From CAWDPQ01 sp049642465 (GTDB lineage: Bacteria > Acidobacteriota > Vicinamibacteria > Vicinamibacterales > 2-12-FULL-66-21), in the NCBI GenBank assembly GCA_049642465.1, contig JBAROV010000039.1:32705-96704 (forward strand): a DNA stretch of 64,000 nt, in the 5' to 3' direction. Positions 44,306-53,235 of this stretch are shown here, piece after piece. Positions within the stretch are counted from its first letter, which is position 1; every line of letters starts with the position of its first letter. The position numbers were made by a program, and so were the translations under genes. The notes beneath the pieces are model-generated. The model saw nothing but the letters and a program-made list of their open reading frames with translations. It had not been told where the DNA came from and did no database searches.

Positions 44306-46681
44306 CTACTGACACATCTCCGAACCGTTCTCGTTGAACCGGTTCTTGTCGAGCGTATTCCCAGCCGTGGGACCCTTCATTCCGCACGCATTTGCGGTCA
44401 GGGTGTTCTTGGTCACCACATTGTCGATTGGGCCTCCCGCTGCGCCGCCGGGTAGGAAGTCGATGCCCGTGGGGTTTGACGTCACGTTGTTCTTCTCGAT
44501 CACGTTGCCTGTCGCAATGAAGTTGATCCGGATACCTGCGAGAATGCTGTCGGAGACGTCGTTGTTGGTGATGATGTTATTTGCACCACCGAACACCAGA
44601 ATGCCCACCCGGTTGCCCATGAACGAGTTCGTCGCGATATCGTGATTCGTCGAGGCCCCGCGAATCATGATTCCTCGTGAACGGTTGGTATGAAATTCGT
44701 TGTGGCGAATCGTGACATTCGCGCTACCGGCCTGCAGATCGACGCCGTCCCCGTTGTCGACTAGCGTGTTGCGCTCTATGAGGACGGCGGTGGATGCGTT
44801 GGTGAGCACACCTGTAGCGAAGTTTCTGATGCGTCCTCCAGTAATAGACACATCCGTGCGGCCGGTGGCATTGACACCGATCCCGGCGCCGGAGCCTGTG
44901 ATGGTATGACCGTTCAGGTCGAGGTGCAGGCCGTCAGTGCCCAACGTCAGTCCATCGCCCGCACAGACCAGATCGCGTTCCAGCTCGAGATCTTCATTGA
45001 CTGTCGTGCCGCACAGACCGCCGGCGGCCGGTGACGCGGGGACGGGTCCATTCGCGATTGATGAGAGGAAGAAAGGCTCCCAGAAATCGCACGCAGCTTC
45101 ACGAAGCCTCATCTCCTCTCTGGGCGGCCAGTCGAGAACCAGGTATTTATCCGCGCCCCGGCCTTCGCCAATCGGGTGCCGGTATCGCGGCCAGTGCGGC
45201 TCATCCTGTTGATCGACATTCGGATTGCCGCTGGTCGCAAACCGCACCCAATAGTTGCTGATTGCTGCAAAAAGTGCGAGATCGTCGGTGTTCAGTACGT
45301 AGTTGGATGGCGCGCCAAAGTTGTTGCCAAACACAAAGTTTCGATCGAGGCCATGGATGACGAGATCGGGGACGACCGCGTCTGCTTCGCGTTCGAACGA
45401 ATAGAGGTACACAGGTGTGCCCGTTCGTTGGACCGATCGCGCCATTCGACGTGCCTCGCAAGCGGCTTCGACATCGCCGGTCAGTTGTGAAAGCGCATGT
45501 TTTGCGGATGCGAACCGACCCGATGGATACATCGAGAGAATCGCGGACGTGTCGGCCGCGCCAAACTCCATTGTCACAGCTATTGCGTACTCCTCTTCGG
45601 TGAGTCCGACCGGAAAACTCCGGTCGACATAAATCCAACCTTCATCTCTTGTCGTCCCGATCATCATGGGAACTTGGTTGAACGCGCCGCTCTCAAGGAA
45701 CAATCGCGGCTGATCGGGAATATCGAGCCCATCCACCACAGGACCCCATGACACGCGCGGTGTCTCCGCATATTCCTGCTGACCGTTGGGGAATGCCAGC
45801 AGCACCTCGGACCGGCTTTTCGATCGCAGACACGCGAGAACCAGCGCCGGATCGGAATTGGTGCACCCGACTGTGGTCGTCAACCGATCGCCCAGCGCCT
45901 CGGCATCGGTAAGAGTGCCCTGGCGACTCAACGCAAATCCGCTCATCAGGATTACACGATGGAACAGACCGGCGCTGCCCGGCGAAACGAGGTGAAAGCT
46001 GACGCTGTGTGCGCCGGCAGACTGGCCCGCGAGTGTCACGTTATTGGGATCACCGCCAAACGCCGCGATGTGATCGCGGACCCATACCAGGACCGCACGC
46101 TGATCGAGGAATCCGTAGTTGCCAGACGATGGATAGCCGGGGATCTCTTCTGACAGCGCGCGGTGACCCATGAAGCCAAACGGACCGAGGCGATAGTTGC
46201 CGGCGACGACGATAGCCCCGGTTCGCTCAACGAATTTGCGGGCGTTGCTATCTGCAAGATTGGCGGAGGCCGCCTGAAACGCACCCGTGTGAATCCATAC
46301 AATCACGGGTGCAGGGGTGGATGGTGCGGGATCCGGGGTCCAGATGTTCAGCTTGAGGCAGTCTTCGTTGCCGACGGTCGTAGCGCTGCCCGGAGGATTC
46401 ACGATGGGGCACGTCGGAGGTGCGACCGTGGCATTCAACGTAGCCGGCGCCCAGGCCGCCGCGCTTTGAGGAGGTTTCCACCTCAGATTTCCTACGGGCG
46501 GCGCCGCGAACGGAATTCCCTGGTAACTGCAGGTGGTTCCCGAGTCGAGACCTTGAACGGCGCCGCTGGACGTAGACACCAGACAGGAGACCTCCTGCGA
46601 GCGGGCGCCTGTCGTCAGAAGGGTCAACAGACCAGACACGATCACGATAGCGAGGATCAAACCTCGGCTGTGTCGCTGCAT
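44306..46681 (-). CDS. Secreted type-B carboxylesterase fused to a right-handed beta-helix
   Basis: GGAGG is placed best for the ATG at 46681 (46684 is also possible). 791 residues with a signal peptide (LILAIVIVSGLLTLLTTGARSQ). Residues about 35-545 are a type-B carboxylesterase: TCSYQGIPFAAPPVGNLRW, NEDCLKLNIWTP, LAGQSAGAHSVSFHL (nucleophile Ser in GQSAGA) and VIHGLDRNFVFGN (catalytic His). From about 560 the protein becomes a NosD/parallel-beta-helix domain with repeated IxxNxxxxNxxGI-like turns (HNEFHTNRSRGIMI, TNNDVSDSILAGIRI). The helix may hold the esterase on a polysaccharide. Divergent from the HTH-propeller gene. Confidence 0.85.
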   Translation of the reverse strand: MQRHSRGLILAIVIVSGLLTLLTTGARSQEVSCLVSTSSGAVQGLDSGTTCSYQGIPFAAPPVGNLRWKPPQSAAAWAPATLNATVAPPTCPIVNPPGSATTVGNEDCLKLNIWTPDPAPSTPAPVIVWIHTGAFQAASANLADSNARKFVERTGAIVVAGNYRLGPFGFMGHRALSEEIPGYPSSGNYGFLDQRAVLVWVRDHIAAFGGDPNNVTLAGQSAGAHSVSFHLVSPGSAGLFHRVILMSGFALSRQGTLTDAEALGDRLTTTVGCTNSDPALVLACLRSKSRSEVLLAFPNGQQEYAETPRVSWGPVVDGLDIPDQPRLFLESGAFNQVPMMIGTTRDEGWIYVDRSFPVGLTEEEYAIAVTMEFGAADTSAILSMYPSGRFASAKHALSQLTGDVEAACEARRMARSVQRTGTPVYLYSFEREADAVVPDLVIHGLDRNFVFGNNFGAPSNYVLNTDDLALFAAISNYWVRFATSGNPNVDQQDEPHWPRYRHPIGEGRGADKYLVLDWPPREEMRLREAACDFWEPFFLSSIANGPVPASPAAGGLCGTTVNEDLELERDLVCAGDGLTLGTDGLHLDLNGHTITGSGAGIGVNATGRTDVSITGGRIRNFATGVLTNASTAVLIERNTLVDNGDGVDLQAGSANVTIRHNEFHTNRSRGIMIRGASTNHDIATNSFMGNRVGILVFGGANNIITNNDVSDSILAGIRINFIATGNVIEKNNVTSNPTGIDFLPGGAAGGPIDNVVTKNTLTANACGMKGPTAGNTLDKNRFNENGSEMCQ

Positions 46682-46819
46682 CATTGCCTCCGCTGTAATG
46701 AACGGCCACGATGCGGCGGACCCAGAGTCGCTGCAACGCGCAAGTGCGCGCACCCGCTATTACCCGTTAACGCCCGGACGTCGAAAGCGGCTAGACTGCG
46801 ACCATTCCGGAGAAGATGT

Positions 46820-48811
46820 GTGACTGAAGACGTGCGTCGCTCCACGGCGTCGGCCCTGTCGGTTACCGACCGACTCGACTCCTGGAAGGAAATCGCCGCG
46901 TACCTGAAACGCGATGCGACGACCGTGCGGCGCTGGGAGAAGCGCGAAGGTCTCCCCGTCCATCGCCATCGGCACGATCGTCGCGAAACCGTCTACGCCT
47001 ACCGTCACGAGATTGACGAGTGGTGGAGTGAACGGAGCAACCAACTCGTTGAGAAGATGCCTGAAGAAGCACGAACCCGCGCCACGTGGCGTGGACGAGC
47101 GATCGTCGTGGCTGCGCTCGCGGTGACTGGCGTCGCGTCGGTCCTATTGTTCATCGGACGGACCGCCCGCACGTCAGGCGAACCGAGAATCGTCAGGCTA
47201 TCGTTCCAGCCCCTGGAACAGGCAGGCGACTTCGCGCTCTCCCCTGATGGCCGAATCCTGGCGTTCGTCGCGGGGAGCGAAGACCAGGCACGGCTCTGGA
47301 TTCGTCCCCTCGATAACGTCACACCGCAGCTTCTGTCGGGCACCGAAGGTGCCGAGGCGCCGTTCTGGTCGCCCGACGGTCAATTTATCGGTTTTGGTGC
47401 TGGCGGCAAACTGAAGAAGATTGGGGTCTCGGGCGGGGCTGTTCAGGTGTTGTGCGACGCACGCGCCGTGATCGGCGGAACGTGGAATCGCGCCGACGTG
47501 ATCGTATTCACACCCTCAAATCGAACGCCGCTCTACCGAGTATCGGCTGCTGGCGGCCAGCCAGTTGCAGTCACGAAGCTCGACGAATCGCAGGGCCACA
47601 ATACACATCGCTGGGCGCATTTCCTTCCGGATGGACATCACTTTCTTTATCTCGCCCGAAGTATCCAGCCGGAACGGAGTGGTATTTATCTCGGATCGCT
47701 CGATTCGATTGCGGCAACGAGGATCGTGGTCGCCGAGTCGCGAATGGCGTATGCAGAACCTGGCTATTTGATCTTCGCGCGTCAGCGCGAGCTGCTCGCA
47801 CAACCGTTCGACGTCAAGACTTTGCGTACTGCCGGTGAACCGGTCCAACTGCTCGACGATGTTCTCTACAATCGGGATGACAGCTACGCCGGTTTCTCCG
47901 TTTCGGGTCATGGCGAATTGGCTTATCAGACGTCAGCCGCAGTGCCGCGCTCGGCGCTTGTGTGGTTCGATCGCAAAGGCAGCCGGCTCGATGCCGAGCC
48001 GACCCTACAGGATGCTGAGGAGCCATCCATCTCCGCGGATGGCGCCCGCGTGGCCGTGAGCCGATGGACCGGAACGTCGAAAGACGTCTGGCTGCTGGAC
48101 CTCACGAAAGGTAACACACGCGTGACCTCTCATTCCTCGACGAACCTGATGCCGGTGTGGTCACCCGACGGGACGTCGATTCTGTTTGCGTCAAGTCGTG
48201 ATGGCCCATCCGATCTTTACCGGACGGACGCAACCGGCACCGGCACCGATCAGTCGATCGTGCGATCGAGCCTCGTGAAACATCCGACCGACTGGTCGGA
48301 AAGCGCCGGCGTGATCGTCTACGAAAGCAACGACCCAAAAACGAGCTGGGATTTGTGGACGGCACCGGTGGGGCGTGGTACACCTGCGCCCTTCCTTCAA
48401 ACCGAGTTTGCCGAAGGCCACGGCCGCCTCTCTCCAGACGGGCGTTGGATGGCGTACGTCTCGAATGAATCGGGTGCCAACGAAGTGTTCATCCGTCCTT
48501 ATCCAACGTCCGGCGGCAAGGTGAAGGTCTCAACGGCTGGTGGGCGACAACCTCGCTGGCGGCGGGACGGCAACGAGCTGTTCTATCTGACGCCGGACGC
48601 CACGCTCATGTCCGTGAGCGTACAGCAGGGCACGGTGCTTCGCACATCGTCACCGACAGTCCTCTTCACGACGCGCGTCAGTCACAACGGGGAATGGGCG
48701 TACGATGTGACACCCGATGGCCAGCGATTCGTCTTCAGCGTCCCGATGAGCGACTCCCCGCCCGCACCCATACAGATTGTGCTCAACTGGGTATTCCCCA
48801 AAAGCTCCTGA
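46820..48811 (+). CDS. Membrane-anchored HTH regulator with C-terminal PD40 propeller
   Basis: Start GTG at 46820 behind GGAGA; the longer frame runs antisense through the esterase gene. 663 residues. Residues about 15-70 are an excisionase/MerR-like HTH (SWKEIAAYLKRDATTVRRWEKREGLPVHRH, EIDEWW). One membrane segment follows (AIVVAALAVTGVASVLLFI, about 98-116). The rest, presumably periplasmic, is a TolB/WD40-like propeller (FALSPDGRILAFVAG, PFWSPDGQFIGFG, PVWSPDGTSILFASSRDG, GRLSPDGRWMAYVSNESG). This layout suggests a one-component sensor linking the periplasm to DNA. It lies divergent from the carboxylesterase gene, a plausible target. Confidence 0.85.
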   Translation: MTEDVRRSTASALSVTDRLDSWKEIAAYLKRDATTVRRWEKREGLPVHRHRHDRRETVYAYRHEIDEWWSERSNQLVEKMPEEARTRATWRGRAIVVAALAVTGVASVLLFIGRTARTSGEPRIVRLSFQPLEQAGDFALSPDGRILAFVAGSEDQARLWIRPLDNVTPQLLSGTEGAEAPFWSPDGQFIGFGAGGKLKKIGVSGGAVQVLCDARAVIGGTWNRADVIVFTPSNRTPLYRVSAAGGQPVAVTKLDESQGHNTHRWAHFLPDGHHFLYLARSIQPERSGIYLGSLDSIAATRIVVAESRMAYAEPGYLIFARQRELLAQPFDVKTLRTAGEPVQLLDDVLYNRDDSYAGFSVSGHGELAYQTSAAVPRSALVWFDRKGSRLDAEPTLQDAEEPSISADGARVAVSRWTGTSKDVWLLDLTKGNTRVTSHSSTNLMPVWSPDGTSILFASSRDGPSDLYRTDATGTGTDQSIVRSSLVKHPTDWSESAGVIVYESNDPKTSWDLWTAPVGRGTPAPFLQTEFAEGHGRLSPDGRWMAYVSNESGANEVFIRPYPTSGGKVKVSTAGGRQPRWRRDGNELFYLTPDATLMSVSVQQGTVLRTSSPTVLFTTRVSHNGEWAYDVTPDGQRFVFSVPMSDSPPAPIQIVLNWVFPKSS

Positions 48812-48856
48812 TCTCCTTGCCTCCTGTAATTCCCCTTGATCTCCTGTTCTCCTGTG
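48811..48856. repeat. Degenerate heptamer repeat between convergent genes
   Basis: Downstream of the propeller gene the sequence has a 7-bp rhythm (TCTCCTT, GCCTCCT, ... TCTCCTG, TTCTCCT). Read on the minus strand it contains AGATCAAGGGGAATTACAGG, nearly the same core as at 41138-41158, so this is a second copy of that element. Confidence 0.6.
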
Positions 48857-48866
48857 ATTCGTGATC

Positions 48867-49806
<940 letters not shown>

Positions 49807-49808
<2 letters not shown>

Positions 49809-51495
49809 GATGGGCAAGAGCTTATGCGTGCAGAGCGTTCTGTGCAACCTGCTGCTGGCGGCATTCGCGCTGGTTGCCGGTGTGGATGTAACCGCGCAGC
49901 TCTCTGAGGTGCAGCGGTGGGGTTTGTTCGAAACGAGCTTCACCAGCGAACGTCCGACGGAGAATCCGCTGCAGGATGTCGAGCTGTATGTCGCCTTTGA
50001 GTCCCCCTCGAAACGATCGCAGACCGTTCGCGGATTCTGGGATGGGGAGAGGAGGTGGCGCGTGCGCTTTTCTCCGGACGAAACGGGCGAGTGGCGGTTT
50101 TCGACGCGCGCCACTCCGGCTGACGATCGCGGGCTTCACGCCCAGACTGGGACATTCCGGGTTACCTCAGCAAAAGGCGCCACGCGTTTCGAGCGACACG
50201 GCCCAGTGCGTGTGTCCCGCAACCGCCGATTTCTCGAACATGCGGATGGCACGCCATTCTTCTGGCTTGCTGATACCGGCTGGAACTCGGCCCTGCTCTC
50301 CACGCCGGAGGAATTCCAGCATTACGTTGAGCAGCGAGCCAGTCAACGCTTCACGGCTGTTCAATGGGTCACGACGCAGTGGCGCGCATCTCCGCATGGA
50401 GATCGTCTGAAGGAACCGGCGTACACCGGGCGCGACCGCATCGCGATCAACCCGCAGTTCTTTCAGCGGCTCGATGCCAAGGTGAACAAGCTCAACCAGG
50501 CCGGCCTGCTGAGCGCGCCCGTGCTTCTTTGGGCCATCGCCGGCGGCTCGGACCCAACCGTCAATCCTGGTGTCTCATTACCGGAGGACCAGGCGATTCA
50601 GCTCGCGCGGTACATGGTTGCGAGGTGGCAGGGGAACGATGTGCTCTGGATCCTGCCGGGCGACGGTGACTACCGCGGTGAGAAGGCGGAGAAATGGAAA
50701 CGGATCGGACGCGCCGTGTTTAGCGACCCTTCGGCAAGCTCAGGGCAGGTCCTGCACGCGCCGGTCGTCCTGCATCCCGGGGGAATGCAGTGGGTGCTTC
50801 GCGAATTCCAGCAGGAATCCTGGCTGGACATTCACGGGTATCAAAGCGGTCATGGAGACGATGAGAAGACGCTCAGGTGGATGACCGAGGGTCCGCCTAC
50901 GAAAGACTGGACCCTGGAACCGCCACGTCCCTTCATCAACCTCGAACCGCCGTACGAGAATCACGTCGCCTATCAATCGCGAACCAGAATTGCGCCCCTC
51001 ACCGTCAGGCGTGCGGTGTACTGGAGTCTGCTGAATGCTCCTACCGCAGGTGTGACCTATGGCGGGCACGGTGTGTGGGGGTGGGATGACGGGACGAAAC
51101 TGCCGACGGATCACGCAGGCAGTGGAATACCGCTCCCCTGGAAGGAAGCGCTCGTGATGCCGGCCGCCGAGCAGATGGCGCACGTCGCATCGCTGTTCAC
51201 GTCGATCGATTACTGGCGGCTGCGTCCCGCGCCCAATGCAGTCGCCGAACAACCAGGCACTGATGTCGCCGCGCGTTTCATCGCCGCCGCCGCGTCCGAA
51301 AAGGGGGATCTTCTCGTCGTTTACACCCCCGACGTGCGGACGATCGCGCTCAAGCGCGAGGCTGTGCCTCGTGGCAGTGCGACGTGGCACAACCCCAGGA
51401 CTGGTGAACGGACGAGCGCGCGAGCACTACGTGAGGGTGCACTTGTTCGATTTGAAACGCCTGCAGACGGAGATTGGGTGTTGGTTGTGAAGTGA
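49807..51495 (+). CDS. Secreted DUF5060/DUF4038 apiosidase-like glycoside hydrolase
   Basis: ATGs at 49807 and 49810 both open a signal peptide (CVQSVLCNLLLAAFALVAGVDVTAQ). About 562 residues. Residues about 35-125 are a DUF5060 beta-sandwich (WGLFETSFTSER, VRGFWDGERRWRVRFSPDETGEWRF). Residues about 135-450 are the DUF4038 TIM barrel (FFWLADTGWNSALLSTPEEFQHYVEQR, LSAPVLLWAIAGG, YGGHGVWGWDDG), related to apiosidases, and the C-terminus is a putative collagen-binding domain (ADGDWVLVVK). It probably trims pectin-like side chains. A short repeat-derived insertion (DPSASSGQ) interrupts the barrel near residue 310. Confidence 0.85.
50726..50750 (+). repeat. Short repeat inserted in frame in the DUF4038 gene
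   Basis: ACCCTTCGGCAAGCTCAGGG with a following CAGGT forms an imperfect palindrome (CCCT...AGGG, AAGCT core) and encodes DPSASSGQ, a low-complexity loop out of keeping with the rest of the barrel. From memory, very similar CTTCGxCAAGCTCAGG motifs are dispersed in many environmental genomes. Confidence 0.55.
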
Positions 51496-51530
51496 GGCTC
51501 GGGGCTCGGGGCTCGGGGCTCGGGGCCCGG
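51496..51530 (+). repeat. Heptamer repeat GGCTCGG
   Basis: Five 7-bp units (GGCTCGG four times, GGCCCGG once) begin on the base directly after the stop codon of the DUF4038 gene and fill most of the gap to the converging epimerase gene. Confidence 0.9.
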
Positions 51531-51543
51531 GGGTAGGTCCGCG

Positions 51544-52383
51544 CTAGCCGACGTTCCTTTTCAAGAACTTCACGCCCTCAACCGCAATTGACTCGGGCGT
51601 CGCCTCGATGTCGCGCCAAATCGCCGCGGCCGCACTCAGATTCGGCAACGCAAAACCAAAACTTTCGATCGTCAGCCACCCGTCGTAGTGCACGTCCTGC
51701 AGCGCCTGAAAGACGTTCTTCCATTCAACATGGCCGCTTCCAGGTATGCCCCGGTCGTTCTCGCACGCGTGGACGTGCTTGAGATGCCTGCCGACGGTGC
51801 GATACCCGGCTGCAATGTCCTTCTCTTCGATGTTCGCGTGGAAGGTATCGAAGAGCACCCCGACGTTGGGATGATTAATCTCGGTAGCCAGCGCGGCAGC
51901 GTCCTTTGCTGTGTTGAGGAAGAAGGTTTCGAACCGGTTGAGCGGCTCGATCGCCATCGTAACGTTGTGCCGCGAGAGCGTATCGCCGAGCGACTGGTGC
52001 CCCTCAACGGCCCATTTCCATTCATCTCGCGTGCGACGCCGTCCCGGAAGATAGCCTACCGGCGAATAGAGGGGCCCCGCGACGATTCTGGCTCCGGCCT
52101 CCGCCGCCGCCTTGACGACCTCCTGCATGTGCGCCCGCGTCTTGCTCCGCACGCTGGCATCGTCGCTGATCAGACTCAGCCCGGGGAGCAGCACCGAACA
52201 CACCGTGCACTCCAGCCCGTTTGTTTCGACCCCCTTGCGGATGTCAGCGGCCGCGAAGTCTGCCGGGATGAACAGCGGCACCTCTACCCCGTCAAAACCC
52301 CAGGACTTTACCCGCGGCAGCAGCGGCAGGTTGGACTTGTCGAAGCTCTCGGACCAGATAAACGTATTCACGCCAAATTTCAT
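51544..52383 (-). CDS. D-psicose/D-tagatose 3-epimerase-like sugar epimerase
   Basis: 279 residues from the ATG at 52383 behind GAGAGG. MKFGVNTFIWSESF is the usual start of ketose 3-epimerases, followed by GFDGVEVPLF, VAGPLYSPVGYLPGRRRTRDEWKWA, VTMAIEPLNRFETFFLNT (first metal-ligand Glu), VGVLFDTFHANIEEKD (Asp and His ligands), HVHACENDRGIPGSGHVEW (His/Arg) and GWLTIESFGF (last Glu). All four metal ligands are present. It has no signal peptide, so it acts in the cytoplasm on a ketose released in this catabolic region. Divergent from the NIPSNAP gene by 41 bp. Confidence 0.9.
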   Translation of the reverse strand: MKFGVNTFIWSESFDKSNLPLLPRVKSWGFDGVEVPLFIPADFAAADIRKGVETNGLECTVCSVLLPGLSLISDDASVRSKTRAHMQEVVKAAAEAGARIVAGPLYSPVGYLPGRRRTRDEWKWAVEGHQSLGDTLSRHNVTMAIEPLNRFETFFLNTAKDAAALATEINHPNVGVLFDTFHANIEEKDIAAGYRTVGRHLKHVHACENDRGIPGSGHVEWKNVFQALQDVHYDGWLTIESFGFALPNLSAAAAIWRDIEATPESIAVEGVKFLKRNVG

Positions 52384-52424
52384 TCGCAGCCTCTCTGAGT
52401 GGGATTGTAATATCCTCGTCTGCC

Positions 52425-53231
52425 ATGGAGAGACGAGAGTTTTTGCACACGGCGTTTGGCACTGGAATGATGGCCGCGGCCGGCTTGGGTACGACGACGA
52501 TGGAACAGGAGGCACAGCCAGCGGGGACCGATTTCTACGTCTGGCGCCAGTACGTCGTCCGGACGGGCACGCAGCCGCAGCGCCTGGCCGAGTTCCTGAA
52601 AAGCGCCGCGATTCCAGCATTGAACAAGCTCGGCCACAAGCCGATTGGCATCTTCGAGGTTGTCGCAGGCGTGCCCTCACCAAGCATCTTCGTACTGACG
52701 CCCTCCTCCTCGCTTGCACAGATTGCCGCCATCGAACCCGGACTCGAACGAGACTCCGAGTTCATGAAGGCCGCCGACGCCTATATCAATGCGCCGGCGA
52801 CGGATCCGTTTTACGTCCGCCAGGAGATTTCGTTGCTCTCGGCCTTTCCAAACGTGCCGCACATTGTCGTCCCTGCCGCCACGGGCAAGGGTGGCCCTCG
52901 CTTGTTCGAGCTGCGGACTTACGAAAGCCACAACGAGCGCGCGCACCGGATGAAGATGCGGATGTTCACCGAGATGGGCGAAGTCGACATCTTCCGCCGA
53001 GTTGGACTGACGCCGGTGTTCTTCGCGCGTACGCTCATTGGCTCGCGCATGCCGAATCTCACCTACATGCTCGTCCACGAAAACCTTGCGGGGCGCGAAA
53101 AGAGCTGGGCTGCGTTCGGCGGCGATCCCGAATGGAAGAAACTTCGCTCGACGCCGGGCTACTCCGATGCGGAGATCGTCTCGAACATCACCACGATATT
53201 CCTGCGACCGGCGCCCTATTCCCAAATCTGA
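52425..53231 (+). CDS. NIPSNAP family protein with Tat-like N-terminus
   Basis: 268 residues. The N-terminus MERREFLHTAFGTGMMAAAGLG has a twin-Arg-like start and hydrophobic run. Two NIPSNAP/dimeric alpha-beta-barrel repeats follow: FYVWRQYVVRTGTQPQRLAEFL and, near residue 160, LFELRTYESHNERAHRMKMRMF with GLTPVFFARTLIGSRMPNLTYML. NIPSNAP proteins are of unclear function; duplicated exported forms are common in Acidobacteriota and Planctomycetota. It converges with the APC transporter gene, 4 bp apart, with no room for a terminator. Confidence 0.85.
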   Translation: MERREFLHTAFGTGMMAAAGLGTTTMEQEAQPAGTDFYVWRQYVVRTGTQPQRLAEFLKSAAIPALNKLGHKPIGIFEVVAGVPSPSIFVLTPSSSLAQIAAIEPGLERDSEFMKAADAYINAPATDPFYVRQEISLLSAFPNVPHIVVPAATGKGGPRLFELRTYESHNERAHRMKMRMFTEMGEVDIFRRVGLTPVFFARTLIGSRMPNLTYMLVHENLAGREKSWAAFGGDPEWKKLRSTPGYSDAEIVSNITTIFLRPAPYSQI

Positions 53232-53235
53232 CCGT

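Noticed and set aside
46163..46819. Upstream extension of the HTH-propeller protein by 219 residues
   Set aside because: It is antisense to the carboxylesterase signal and catalytic region; a GTG with GGAGA gives the normal family start.
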